Shown: positions 29,818 to 40,864 of the stretch, in pieces
Layout of the letters: the number at the start of each line of letters is the position of its first letter
Position numbering within the stretch: position 1 is the first letter of the stretch
Source: Flavobacterium yafengii
GTDB lineage: Bacteria; Bacteroidota; Bacteroidia; Flavobacteriales; Flavobacteriaceae
Length of the DNA stretch: 64,000 bases
Direction of reading: 5' to 3'
Assembly: GCF_030010375.1 (NCBI RefSeq)
Contig: NZ_JASCRY010000002.1
Coordinates: forward strand, 1 to 64,000
Translations under genes and position numbers: made by a program
The notes under the pieces: generated by a model
Databases searched by the model: none
What the model was told of the DNA's origin: nothing
The model's input: only the letters and a program-made list of their open reading frames with translations

Positions 29818-32199
29818 TTAAAATTTGAAATTATAACTCACTGCAGGAACTACACCAAAAATCGAAGTTTTTATAGCTTCATTGGTTCCGGTATCTGAGT
29901 TTTGTCTAAAATTGATAGAGGCGGCATTTTTTCGATTGTACAAATTGTAAATGCTAAAAACCCATTCCCCTTTCCATTGACGGTCTTTGTTGCTTTTTGG
30001 AGTCAATGTTGCGGCAATATCCAAGTGATGGTATGCCGGAAGACGATTTTCATTTCTCAGTCCATAACTCGGTACATTGATTCCTAAGTATTCATATTGT
30101 CCAATTGGATACGTTACCGGTTGCCCGGTTTGCGATGCAAAATTAGCTCCAAAAGACCATTTTTCATTCAAATTATAGGAAGTGGTTATCGCAATATTAT
30201 GCAATTTGTCATATACTGAATTGTACCATTGGCCGTTGTTGATTCCGGTTTCTATGGGTGTTCTTCCCGGAGTTTGTTGCTCTGATTTTGATAATGTATA
30301 CGATATCCAGCCGTTAAATTTCCCTTCGTTTTTTCGGAACATAATTTCTAAACCATAGGATCTTAATTGACCGTTCAGAATTATTTGTTCAATGGCTTTA
30401 TTGGCAATCAAATCAGCGCCGTCAATATAATCCAATCGATTTTGAACTTCTTTATAATACGTTTCTACTTCAAGAGAATACATGTTGTTTTCGAAGTTTT
30501 TAAAATAACCCAAAGCCACTTGATCGGCAATTTGTGGTTTGATAAAACTATCGCTTGGCGTCCAGACATCAAGCGGAGTAGGCGATGAGGTGTTCGAAAT
30601 CAATTGTAAATACTGAACCATTCTGTTGTAGCTTGCTTTTACAGATTGGTCATCGTTGATTTGATACGCCAGTGAAAAACGCGGTTCCAGATAATTATAA
30701 CTTTCAATCACTTTGTTTCTGTCGTAAAACTTGGTGCCAATTGGAGTTGCTTTTTCATAAATCTGTAATGCCGAATTGAACGTTACAGGATTGTCATTTT
30801 CATAAATATTCACGGTAGATTGTCCTAAACGGTAAAACATACTATAACGAAGTCCGTAGGAAAGTGCCATTTTATTTGAGATTTCGTGATCAGCATTGAT
30901 GTATATAGCAGGTTCGAAAGCATATTTTTTATCCAATTGGTCAAAATTTATTCCAGAGTCAGCATCAGAAGGCTTTATAGTTCCTGGGTTGAACTCGTAA
31001 TAAATTCCGTTTACACCGTAATTCAATTTAAATTTATCCGAAATATAATTCTTGAAATCGTATTTGATATTGTAGTTTTTAATGCCGGAATCCCATTTGA
31101 AACCTACAAAATCCAAATCCAAACCGTAATAATAATCACTGTAAATGAGCGATAAATTCGAAAATAATTTTTCAGAAAACAAGTGATTCCAACGAAGGTT
31201 TAAAGTCGCATTTCCATAAATGTTGGTGAAGCTTTTGTTCAGGCTGAACACATCGCGTCCAAAATAACCCGATAAATACAGGCTGTTGTTTGAATCCAAT
31301 TTATAACTCAATTTGGTATTCAAATCATAAAAATAAGCCGAGTTGTTTTTTTGTTCTTCGGACAGTTTCAGGAATAAATGTGCATAGGAACTTCTGCCGC
31401 CAATAAGGAAGGAACCTTTGTCTTTTACCAATGGTCCTTCGGCCAAAATGCGGCTGGAAATCAATCCGATTCCTCCATTCACATGAAATCCTTTGCTGTT
31501 ACCGTCTTTTTGATAAATATCCAAAACAGAAGAAGCTCTTCCTCCAAAACGAGCTGGAATTCCACCTTTGTACAACTTTAAATCTTTGATGGCATCCGGA
31601 TTAAAAACAGAGAAAAAACCAAAAACGTGTGATGAGTTAAATATGGTTGCTTCGTCCAGTAAAATCAAATTCTGGTCGGCTCCGCCACCACGAACATTAA
31701 AGCCAGAGGCGCCTTCGCCAGCATTAGTAACACCGGGAAGTAATAAAATAGATTTTAAAACATCGACTTCTCCCAGAACAACGGGCATTTTTTTTATAGC
31801 TGAAATAGAGAGTTTGTTGACGCTCATTTCAGGCTTCTTGATGTCTATTTTGGTTTTATTATCCGTAATGATAACTTCTTTCAACGCCGTTTCATTGCTG
31901 TATAAATTGAAATTATTTTTTATATTTTGGTTCAGATTTATTGATTCTTCAATGGTTTGATATCCCAAATAACTGATTTGGACACTGTATATTCCTTGTG
32001 GTACAGTGATGGAATAAAACCCATATTCATTAGTGGTTACGCCGGTTTTTAATGCTGGAATTACAATATTGACTCCTATTAAAGTTTCATTGCTATTGGC
32101 ATCAATAATAGTTCCGCTAAGTGTGAATTTTTCTTGAGCGAAACCTGAGAATGAGGATAATAATACAACTAAAAAGGTAATAATTTTCTTTGGAGTCAT
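29818..32199 (-). CDS. TonB-dependent receptor with carboxypeptidase-like N-domain
   Basis: This 793-residue outer-membrane transporter has a signal peptide (1-21), a carboxypeptidase-regulatory-like domain (about 25-110, LSGTIIDANSNETLIGVNIVIPA), a plug (about 120-230, GEVDVLKSILLLPGVTNAGEGASGFNVRGG) and a 22-strand-type barrel ending SYNFKF. The plug style (PGVTNAGEGASGFNVRGGGADQNLILLDEA) is typical of receptors paired with DUF4249 lipoproteins, and the next gene is one. It has no STN domain, so no sigma signalling is expected. The substrate is unknown. Confidence 0.92.
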   Translation of the reverse strand: MTPKKIITFLVVLLSSFSGFAQEKFTLSGTIIDANSNETLIGVNIVIPALKTGVTTNEYGFYSITVPQGIYSVQISYLGYQTIEESINLNQNIKNNFNLYSNETALKEVIITDNKTKIDIKKPEMSVNKLSISAIKKMPVVLGEVDVLKSILLLPGVTNAGEGASGFNVRGGGADQNLILLDEATIFNSSHVFGFFSVFNPDAIKDLKLYKGGIPARFGGRASSVLDIYQKDGNSKGFHVNGGIGLISSRILAEGPLVKDKGSFLIGGRSSYAHLFLKLSEEQKNNSAYFYDLNTKLSYKLDSNNSLYLSGYFGRDVFSLNKSFTNIYGNATLNLRWNHLFSEKLFSNLSLIYSDYYYGLDLDFVGFKWDSGIKNYNIKYDFKNYISDKFKLNYGVNGIYYEFNPGTIKPSDADSGINFDQLDKKYAFEPAIYINADHEISNKMALSYGLRYSMFYRLGQSTVNIYENDNPVTFNSALQIYEKATPIGTKFYDRNKVIESYNYLEPRFSLAYQINDDQSVKASYNRMVQYLQLISNTSSPTPLDVWTPSDSFIKPQIADQVALGYFKNFENNMYSLEVETYYKEVQNRLDYIDGADLIANKAIEQIILNGQLRSYGLEIMFRKNEGKFNGWISYTLSKSEQQTPGRTPIETGINNGQWYNSVYDKLHNIAITTSYNLNEKWSFGANFASQTGQPVTYPIGQYEYLGINVPSYGLRNENRLPAYHHLDIAATLTPKSNKDRQWKGEWVFSIYNLYNRKNAASINFRQNSDTGTNEAIKTSIFGVVPAVSYNFKF

Positions 32200-32288
32200 T
32201 GTTTAAATTTTATCGAAATGAAGAATTGCAAATTACATTAAATAGAATTTCAATTAGTGTATAAAAGATGTTAAGGTATTGCTAATAT

Positions 32289-32321
32289 AAAAAAAAGACA
32301 ACTGTTTCCAGTTGTCTTTTC
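32289..32321 (-). terminator. icd terminator
   Basis: Stem GACAACTG/CAGTTGTC is flanked by T and A runs; on the minus strand it is followed by eight or more T. It lies 32 bases past the icd stop. Confidence 0.85.
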
Positions 32322-32352
32322 AATAGTATTGCTAAAATTATAAAGCAGTTAA

Positions 32353-34596
<2,244 letters not shown>

Positions 34597-34791
34597 TCAC
34601 GGTTAAATGTAACTTATATAAGGTATTTCACTTAAAATAAGGCGAACAAATATATGAAAATCAGATGTAATAGAAGGTGGATTTTATGTAGAAAAATACG
34701 AATTTTAAGATTACTAACTTGTTATTCTTATATTGTTAGTTTTATGGGTTCATTAATCCTAAATTAGGAATTTATAAGGAAAATAGTAGAC

Positions 34792-34823
34792 AAAAAAAAG
34801 TCCCAACACTGTTGGGACTTTTA
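34792..34823 (-). terminator. rplS terminator
   Basis: The 10-bp stem AAGTCCCAAC/GTTGGGACTT with a 3-nt loop is followed by T on the minus strand, 20 bases after the rplS stop. Confidence 0.88.
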
Positions 34824-34841
34824 TAATAAAGAGACAGTATA

Positions 34842-35192
34842 CTATCTTCTTTTATCTTTAATTTTAGCTTTTTTACCAGTAAGTTCTCTGAAGTAGAAAA
34901 TTCTAGCTCTACGTACAGCACCTTTCTTATTGATTTCAATTTTTTGTAATGCAGGAAGATTTACTGGGAAGATACGCTCAACTCCAACAGCTCCTGACAT
35001 TTTACGAATAGTAAAAGTTTCTGTGTTAGCAGAACCTCTTCTTTGGATTACAACTCCTTTGAAAAACTGAGTTCTAGTTTTTTCACCCTCTCTAATTTCG
35101 TAGTAAACGGTAATAGTGTCTCCAGCTGCAAAAACGGGGAAATCTTTTCTTGTTACGAATTCGTCTTGAACGAATTTCATTAAATCTGCCAT
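34842..35192 (-). CDS. rplS: 50S ribosomal protein L19
   Basis: L19 sits at the 30S-50S interface of the ribosome. The 116-residue protein begins MADLMKFVQDEF at the ATG at 35190-35192. An in-frame ATG 14 codons upstream exists, but family length and conservation favour the shorter start. Motifs include FAAGDTITVYYEI, RTQFFKGVVIQRRG, TFTIRKMSGAVGVERIFP and the C-terminal VRRARIFYFRELTGKKAKIK. trmD lies upstream on the same strand, about 180 bases away, so a common transcript is possible but not needed. Confidence 0.95.
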   Translation of the reverse strand: MADLMKFVQDEFVTRKDFPVFAAGDTITVYYEIREGEKTRTQFFKGVVIQRRGSANTETFTIRKMSGAVGVERIFPVNLPALQKIEINKKGAVRRARIFYFRELTGKKAKIKDKRR

Positions 35193-35368
35193 GATAATTT
35201 TTTTAATTATGGTTTGTATTAAATCAACATTCACGGATCTCGCCAGAGGTTGAACTAATGTGGGCGCAAAAGTATATAATTATTTTGAATTATAAATTAT
35301 AAATTGTGAATTATTTGATTGCTTATTCTGAGTCATTTAGAATTTAAAATTCAACATTTAAAATAATT

Positions 35369-36046
35369 TTACTCCTCCAGCAAATCGGGTCTTCTATTCT
35401 TCGTGTGTTTGTATGCCATATCTTCGCGCCATTTGTCAATTTTGGCAAAATTCCCGCTGGTCAAAACCTCCGGAACTTTCCATCCATTGTAATCAGCCGG
35501 GCGTGTATATATAGGTCCTGATAATAATCCATCTTGAAAACTATCTGTTAATGCCGAGGTTTCATCGCTCAAAACTCCAGGAATCAATCGGATTAATGCA
35601 TCAGATAATACCAAAGCTCCTAATTCACCTCCGCTCAATACATAATCACCAATTGATATTTCTTTGGTAATAAAATGATCGCGCACGCGTTGATCTACAC
35701 CTTTATAATGTCCGCAAAGGATAATAATGTTTTCGTACATAGACATCGTGTTCGCCATTTTCTGATTCAAGGTTTCCCCGTCTGGCGACATATAAATGAT
35801 CTCGTCGTAGGTTCTTTCACTTTTCAAATGTGTAATACAGGCGTCAATTGGTTGAACCGTCATTACCATTCCAGCACCACCGCCATAAGGATAATCATCT
35901 ACACTTTTCTGTCTGTTGGTGGTATAATCCCGTAAATTATGAAAATGAACTTCTACCAATCCTTTATCGATGGCACGTTTCATAATCGAAGCCTCAAACG
36001 GACTTCGCAATAATTCTGGGAGAACGGTAACAATATCGATGCGCAT
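35369..36046 (-). CDS. trmD: tRNA (guanine-37-N1)-methyltransferase
   Basis: TrmD is a SPOUT-fold enzyme making m1G37, which prevents frameshifting. The 225-residue protein has the knot motifs [12 protein letters not shown] and [15 protein letters not shown], plus [19 protein letters not shown] near the N-terminus. Placement upstream of rplS is the usual bacterial order, here without rpsP and rimM. A strong promoter match precedes it. Confidence 0.96.
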   Translation of the reverse strand: MRIDIVTVLPELLRSPFEASIMKRAIDKGLVEVHFHNLRDYTTNRQKSVDDYPYGGGAGMVMTVQPIDACITHLKSERTYDEIIYMSPDGETLNQKMANTMSMYENIIILCGHYKGVDQRVRDHFITKEISIGDYVLSGGELGALVLSDALIRLIPGVLSDETSALTDSFQDGLLSGPIYTRPADYNGWKVPEVLTSGNFAKIDKWREDMAYKHTKNRRPDLLEE

Positions 36047-36072
36047 AATTTTGAATCTTAGTTTGAAAGTTG

Positions 36073-36102
36073 CAAAGGTACAAAGATGCTGAGGTTTTCA
36101 AA
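36073..36102 (-). promoter_or_regulatory. Putative promoter of trmD
   Basis: TTTG (36102-36099), an 18-bp spacer and TACCTTTG (36080-36073) on the minus strand give a close match to the flavobacterial consensus, 26 bases before the ATG. Confidence 0.65.
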
Positions 36103-36141
36103 TAACCAAATAACCAATTCAACGATTAAACTTTTCTTTAG

Positions 36142-36250
36142 GAGCTATTTCCAGCTATTCGTTGCAATCTTTCTAGTGCTGAACTTGTTTCAGGATCCTG
36201 AAACAAGTTCAGCACTAGAAAGGATTTTCACTGCTATCTGGGCTAGAATT
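36142..36250. repeat. Repeat-like element with a 54-bp perfect palindrome
   Basis: The core (36169-36222) is a perfect 54-bp palindrome centred on GGATCC, with arms running CTTTCTAGTGCTGAAC to TTGTTTCAGGA. It is framed by GAGCTATTTCCAGCTATTCGT on the left and GATTTTCACTGCTATCTGGG on the right, which give the element defined ends. I recall similar framing words from dispersed intergenic repeats in flavobacterial genomes, but this needs a genome search. It fills the gap between trmD and the isomerase gene. No terminator T run follows, so it is not a simple terminator. Confidence 0.7.
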
Positions 36251-36391
36251 TTGTGGAATTAAGCGATTTTTAAGTCCCGAATTAGCGAAGAGGGAAAGAG
36301 TATAATTTGCTAAAAAAAATCTGGGTAATTTTCAAACTTTCAAATAACCAAATCAATGAATCCCCCAATTCCCTTTTTAAAATTAATTTCG

Positions 36392-36399
36392 TAAATTTG
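36392..36399 (+). promoter_or_regulatory. Putative -7 element of the isomerase gene
   Basis: TAAATTTG matches TANNTTTG, 23 bases before the ATG. No clear -33 box is present. Confidence 0.5.
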
Positions 36400-36422
36400 C
36401 GCTTCAATAAAAATTAAAAAAC

Positions 36423-37355
36423 ATGGAAAACGGAATATATGCTAAATTCAACACCACTAAAGGTGCTATTTTAGTAAAACTAACACACGATTTGACTCCA
36501 GGTACAGTGGGGAATTTCGTAGGATTGGCTGAAGGAAACTTAGAAAATAAAGTGAAACCACAAGGGGTTAAATTTTATGACGGATTAAAATTTCACAGAG
36601 TAATTCCTGATTTTATGATTCAAGGTGGTTGTCCACAAGGAACAGGAACTGGAGATCCAGGGTATAAATTTGATGATGAATTTCATCCAAGTTTGAAACA
36701 TGATCGTCCAGGAGTTTTGGCAATGGCTAATTCAGGACCTGGAACAAACGGTTCGCAATTCTACATTACGCATATTCCTACAGATTGGTTGGATAACAAA
36801 CATACCGTTTTTGGTCATGTTGTAGAGGGTCAGGATATTGTTAATGCTGTTGAGCAAGGGGATGTTTTAGAGTCTTTAGAAATTATCAGAGAAGGTGAAG
36901 AAGCTAAAAATTGGAATGCAATTGAAGCTTTTATCACATTCAAAGGATCTCGCAATAAGCGTGATGCGGCTTTAAAAGCAGAGGTTGAGGCAGCCATGGA
37001 AAAATTAGCGGCTGGTTTTGAAAAAACAGAAAGCGGTTTACGCTACCAATTCATCCAAAGAGGTGAAGGTAAAAAAGCGGAAAGCGGAAAAACGGTTGCT
37101 GTTCATTATGAAGGTTCATTAGAGAATGGGAAAGTTTTTGATTCTTCGTATCCAAGAAAAAAACCAATCGAATTTAAATTAGGTCAAGGTCAGGTTATTG
37201 AAGGCTGGGACGAAGGAATTGCGTTGTTGCGTGTAGGTGACAAAGCACGTTTCGTTATACCATCGGATTTAGGGTATGGATCTCGTGGTGCTGGAGGAGC
37301 AATTCCACCAAATGCTACTTTGATTTTTGACGTAGAATTAATGGATGTTAAATAG
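36423..37355 (+). CDS. Cyclophilin-FKBP fusion peptidyl-prolyl isomerase
   Basis: This 310-residue protein joins two unrelated proline isomerase domains. Residues 1-175 are a cyclophilin with the catalytic FHRVIPDFMIQGG, ANSGPGTNGSQFYIT, and WLDNKHTVFGHV, whose Trp is the cyclosporin-contact residue. A charged linker (about 178-198) leads to an FKBP domain (about 200-310) with VHYEGSLENGKVFDSSY, GQGQVIEGWDEG, and LGYGSRGAGGAIPPNATLIFDVEL, which keep the FK506-pocket aromatics. There is no signal peptide, so it acts in the cytoplasm on proline isomerisation during folding. Dual-family immunophilins of this order are known from Flavobacterium. The gene is monocistronic with a terminator. Confidence 0.95.
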   Translation: MENGIYAKFNTTKGAILVKLTHDLTPGTVGNFVGLAEGNLENKVKPQGVKFYDGLKFHRVIPDFMIQGGCPQGTGTGDPGYKFDDEFHPSLKHDRPGVLAMANSGPGTNGSQFYITHIPTDWLDNKHTVFGHVVEGQDIVNAVEQGDVLESLEIIREGEEAKNWNAIEAFITFKGSRNKRDAALKAEVEAAMEKLAAGFEKTESGLRYQFIQRGEGKKAESGKTVAVHYEGSLENGKVFDSSYPRKKPIEFKLGQGQVIEGWDEGIALLRVGDKARFVIPSDLGYGSRGAGGAIPPNATLIFDVELMDVK

Positions 37356-37377
37356 TTTAAAAGATTCATATAAAATT

Positions 37378-37412
37378 AAAAAATCCCAAAACGAAAGTTT
37401 GGGATTTTTTTT
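37378..37412 (+). terminator. Terminator of the isomerase gene
   Basis: Stem AAATCCCAAA/TTTGGGATTT (37381-37390 with 37398-37407) is followed by T. It can also act for the convergent hydrolase gene. Confidence 0.85.
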
Positions 37413-37448
37413 GCAATAAATAATTGAGGTTTATCAATTCTATTAAAT

Positions 37449-38327
37449 TTAGGAGTTTAAAAATTCAATCAAATCCTTGTTTAATTTGTCTTTTTCGATA
37501 TAAAATAAACCGTGTGGCGCTCCTTCATAAATAATAAATTTATTGTCGGGTATTAATTTTGTCGCTATTTCTGAAGTGATTTCAATAGGAACTGTTTTGT
37601 CTTCGTCCCCATGAATAATTAATGTAGGAACATTTACAGATGTCATTTCATGACGAAAATCGGTTGCCGAAAATGATTTGGCACATTCTAAAGTAGCGCG
37701 TGGTGAAGCAAAAGAACACAGCATTCTGTAATAGTCTAATAAAGGTGTACTAATAGGTTTGCTGATAAAGCTCACTCCAAAAAATGTTTTTCCAAAATTA
37801 TCCAGAAAACTAATTCGGTCTTCCTTGATTTGTGCTGCCATACCATCATACTTTTCTTGTGGAATACCGTTTGGATTCGAATCCGTTTGCAATTGAAATG
37901 GTGTAATTGAAGCAATAAGAACCGCTTTAGAAACCCCTTTTCCACCATGACGACTGAAATAGCGCACAACTTCTCCGCCACCCATTGAAAATCCAACAAG
38001 TGTGGCTTCCTTTAAATCCAATTGGTCAATAATAGCCTTTAAGTCGTCGGCTAAAGTATCATAATCATAGCCATCCCAAGGTTGTGACGATTTACCAAAA
38101 CCACGACGGTCATAAGCAATAACTCTAAAATTATTTTGAACTAAAGTATCAATTTGGTATTCCCACATTTCATTTGATAGTGGCCATCCGTGAATAAGAA
38201 TTACTGGTTTTCCTTCGCCATAATCTTTAACATATAATTTTACATTTGGTGCTGTTTCAATGTACATGTCTAATCCAGTATTATTTTTCTTTCTCGATTC
38301 GCTGCTGTTTCTTTGACTAATTTCCAT
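37449..38327 (-). CDS. Alpha/beta hydrolase, non-haem chloroperoxidase-like
   Basis: This 292-residue enzyme belongs to the aryl-esterase / cofactor-free haloperoxidase group of alpha/beta hydrolases. Motifs are HGWPLSNEMWEYQ (oxyanion), YDRRGFGKSSQPWDGYDYDTLADDL, nucleophile elbow GFSMGGGEV (Ser114), the acid in HGDEDKTVP and the His in GAPHGLF. The first 20 residues are polar and not part of the fold; translation may instead begin at Met21 (MYIETAPNVKLY). The natural substrate is unknown. It is a single gene. Confidence 0.88.
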   Translation of the reverse strand: MEISQRNSSESRKKNNTGLDMYIETAPNVKLYVKDYGEGKPVILIHGWPLSNEMWEYQIDTLVQNNFRVIAYDRRGFGKSSQPWDGYDYDTLADDLKAIIDQLDLKEATLVGFSMGGGEVVRYFSRHGGKGVSKAVLIASITPFQLQTDSNPNGIPQEKYDGMAAQIKEDRISFLDNFGKTFFGVSFISKPISTPLLDYYRMLCSFASPRATLECAKSFSATDFRHEMTSVNVPTLIIHGDEDKTVPIEITSEIATKLIPDNKFIIYEGAPHGLFYIEKDKLNKDLIEFLNS

Positions 38328-38471
38328 AATAGTTACTATTTACAAGATGAATTTAATATTCGTCTTTTGTAAAATTAGATGGATTTGAGAAAAAGAGTAT
38401 TATAGAATTTGTGTAAATAGTTGTAATTTTTTTGTTTTCGAAGATAAAAAGAAAGAATTTCCGCTTATAGA

Positions 38472-38503
38472 TAAAAAAAACACCTTCATAAATGAGGTGT
38501 TTA
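38472..38503 (-). terminator. Terminator of the Gre-like gene
   Basis: Stem AAACACCT/AGGTGTTT is followed by eight T on the minus strand, 14 bases after the stop. Confidence 0.82.
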
Positions 38504-38516
38504 AAAGAGTTGGTAA

Positions 38517-38906
38517 TTAGTTGTTTGCAGTATTCGTTACGGCAATTATTTTTAAATTTTTAATGCCGGCAGGCAATTGCCATTCCACTTCGTCATTTTC
38601 TTTAAAGCCTATTATAGCGACGCATAAAGGAGCTAAAATTGAAACTTTGCCTTCTTTAATGTTGGATTGTGAAGGCATGACAATTTGAATTTTCATTTGC
38701 TGTTTTGTCTTGGTGTCTTCGACTGTTGCATGAGAATTCATTCGAATAATAGATTCGTCGAGAATACCTTCTTTGTTGACAATTGCTCGGTCTAATTCTT
38801 GTATAAGCAAAGCGATTTCTCTAATATTCGTACTGTCTTTTGCGTTTTTCACCAATTCCCGAAGAATGTTATAATCGGTAATTGTTAAAACTGGAGTTGG
38901 TTTCAT
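38517..38906 (-). CDS. GreA/GreB C-terminal domain (Rnk-like) protein
   Basis: This 129-residue protein has a short helical N-terminus (about 10-50) in place of the long Gre coiled coil, then the FKBP-like Gre C-terminal domain (MKIQIVMPSQSNIKEGKVSILAPLCVAIIGFKENDEVEWQLPAGIKNLKI). The pattern resembles Rnk, which binds RNA polymerase but lacks the acidic tip that drives transcript cleavage. A regulatory role at RNA polymerase is inferred. It starts six bases after the GltB-like gene and shares its transcript. Confidence 0.85.
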   Translation of the reverse strand: MKPTPVLTITDYNILRELVKNAKDSTNIREIALLIQELDRAIVNKEGILDESIIRMNSHATVEDTKTKQQMKIQIVMPSQSNIKEGKVSILAPLCVAIIGFKENDEVEWQLPAGIKNLKIIAVTNTANN

Positions 38907-38912
38907 ATGGAT

Positions 38913-40466
38913 TTAGTTTAAGTTTATTTTTTCGGTTTTAGCTTTGTTTTCAAAATCGTTAAAGAATAGTGATGTAAAACTTTCATTCGTTTTATGGTCA
39001 ATTCTGCGGTAAAAAACATCTGGAGTAATCGCTTTTGGAGAATCAAATCCACAAGCTCCAATGAATTCTGCAAAAGCTTTTAACGTGTTGTTGTGAAAAT
39101 GAGCAACGCGCACACTTTTTTCAGTAATATCCAATCCTTTGTATAAAGCTTTATCTTGGGTTGCAATACCTACAGGACATTTACCACTGTCGCATTGCAA
39201 CGCTTGAATACAACCCAGCGCAAACATCATTCCTCGTGCGCTGTAACATGCATCGGCACCAAGTGATATTGCTTTGGCGATATCAAAACCAGTAATGATT
39301 TTTCCTGAAGCCATAATTTTAATTTGATCCCTGAGTTCATATTGCTGTAAGGTTTTGGTAACAAATATCAAAGCATCAGAAAGTGCCATTCCCATATAAT
39401 CAATAAATTCTAAAGGCGCTGCTCCAGTTCCTCCTTCTGCTCCGTCGATGGTAATAAAATCAGGTACAATTCCTGTTTTTTTCATGGCTTTAATGATGTT
39501 AATAAATTCATCTTGACGCCCAATACAAATTTTGAATCCCACTGGCTTTCCATTTGATAAGTGTCTTAATTTCTTTAGAAAAAGCAATAATTCCGTACTG
39601 TTTGAAAAAGCAGTGTGTCCCGCAGGAGAATGTACTGCAATGTGAGGCTGGATATTTCTAATTTTAGCAATTTCAGGCGTGTTTTTTTCGCCTGGTAATA
39701 ATCCTCCATGTCCTGGTTTTGCTCCTTGAGAGAGTTTTAACTCAATCATTTTAACTTGTGGGAAGTTGGCTTTTTCTGTAAATAATTCTTCCGAAAAGGT
39801 ACCATCGTCTTTTCTGCATCCAAAATATCCAGTCCCAATTTGCCAAATTAAATCACCGCCTTCTAAATGAAAATCGCTGATTCCTCCTTCGCCCGTATTA
39901 TGCGCAAATCCGCCTTTTTGAGCTCCTTTATTCAAAGAAGAAATAGCAGTTTTGCTCAATGCGCCATAACTCATAGCGCTAATATTATAAATACTGGCGC
40001 TATACGGTTGCAAACACTGGCTGTTCCCAACGGTAGTTCTGAAAAATTGTTTGTCGGCTCTTTTTGGATAAATGGAATGTGCTGCCCATTCGTACCCAAT
40101 TCTGTTGGGATCATCCTGCATTCCGAAAGAAATAGTTTGCTTTACATTTTTGGCTCTTTGATAAACGATAGTTCGTTGTCTGCGATTAAATGGTTTTCCG
40201 TCTAATTCGCCTTCAAAGAAATATTGACGCATTTCCGGACGAAAAGATTCTAGGAAATACCTGAATCGACCCACAATTGGGTAGTTTTTTTTAACCGTGT
40301 GTTTGGATTGAAAAGTATCCGAAATCAGTAAATAGACTAATAAAAGAGGAATAACCAAAAATAAATAATCAAGATAATCGAAATAAATTAATACGCTGCT
40401 GATTACTAAAAACGAAAGGGTAGACGCCCAAATAATTTGGTGCGCTGCTAATTTTTTTAAAAACAT
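38913..40466 (-). CDS. Membrane-anchored FMN-binding glutamate-synthase-like protein
   Basis: This 517-residue protein has two N-terminal membrane helices (about 12-48) followed by a lone glutamate-synthase FMN domain. It keeps AISSLNKGAQKGGFAHNTGEGG, GAKPGHGGLLPGEKN, DGAEGGTGAAP and the Cys-x5-Cys-x4-Cys cluster motif CIQALQCDSGKCPVG (about 419-431). No glutaminase domain or GltD partner is present, and a complete gltBD operon exists elsewhere in the window. The family's true reaction is not established; some archaeal-type relatives make glutamate with separate subunits. It is the first gene of a two-gene unit with the Gre-like gene. Confidence 0.88.
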   Translation of the reverse strand: MFLKKLAAHQIIWASTLSFLVISSVLIYFDYLDYLFLVIPLLLVYLLISDTFQSKHTVKKNYPIVGRFRYFLESFRPEMRQYFFEGELDGKPFNRRQRTIVYQRAKNVKQTISFGMQDDPNRIGYEWAAHSIYPKRADKQFFRTTVGNSQCLQPYSASIYNISAMSYGALSKTAISSLNKGAQKGGFAHNTGEGGISDFHLEGGDLIWQIGTGYFGCRKDDGTFSEELFTEKANFPQVKMIELKLSQGAKPGHGGLLPGEKNTPEIAKIRNIQPHIAVHSPAGHTAFSNSTELLLFLKKLRHLSNGKPVGFKICIGRQDEFINIIKAMKKTGIVPDFITIDGAEGGTGAAPLEFIDYMGMALSDALIFVTKTLQQYELRDQIKIMASGKIITGFDIAKAISLGADACYSARGMMFALGCIQALQCDSGKCPVGIATQDKALYKGLDITEKSVRVAHFHNNTLKAFAEFIGACGFDSPKAITPDVFYRRIDHKTNESFTSLFFNDFENKAKTEKINLN

Positions 40467-40864
40467 GTTTTTAAATTAGATTTAATTTTAAAAAGAGAAC
40501 TTTTAAAATTTCAGGTTAAATAAATGATGTAAAGTAAAACCTTCGTCTCGAAGTAGTTTGATTTTATATAGACGAAGGTCTAATCAACAAAGGCTTTTGA
40601 ATGCGAAAATTTTGCACTAAACACAAAAATCTCTTTAAAAAGAGTGGCTGAGATTAGTCTTGTATTTGGAAATATTTTCATAAAAAAATTAAATTTCGCA
40701 ATACAAAAGTACATTCATTTCTTTTAGTTCTAATACGTTTAACTTGTATTTAACATGTTAAATTGGCTTGACAGAGCTTTTAATTATGAAATATCTGTTT
40801 CTAATAAGTAGGTTTTTATTTTGTAAAATGTAACTTTATACTTCGAAATTAAAACTGAATTTAA
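40467..40864. promoter_or_regulatory. Divergent intergenic region with an inverted repeat
   Basis: This 398-bp gap between the GltB-like gene and csaA contains a 10-bp inverted repeat, ACCTTCGTCT (40539-40548) and AGACGAAGGT (40570-40579), with 21 bases between. A second small dyad, CTCTTTAAAAAGAG, lies near 40632. Neither is followed by a T run. They may be operator or leader structures of the minus-strand gene. No gene or known riboswitch is seen. Confidence 0.45.

Noticed and set aside
31568..31960. 130-codon open frame on the plus strand, opposite the TonB receptor
   Set aside because: It lies opposite the receptor plug and shows no recognisable domain or start signal.
40640..40660. CTGAGA word suggesting a TPP riboswitch
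   Set aside because: The rest of the thi-box consensus is missing and the neighbouring genes are not thiamine genes.
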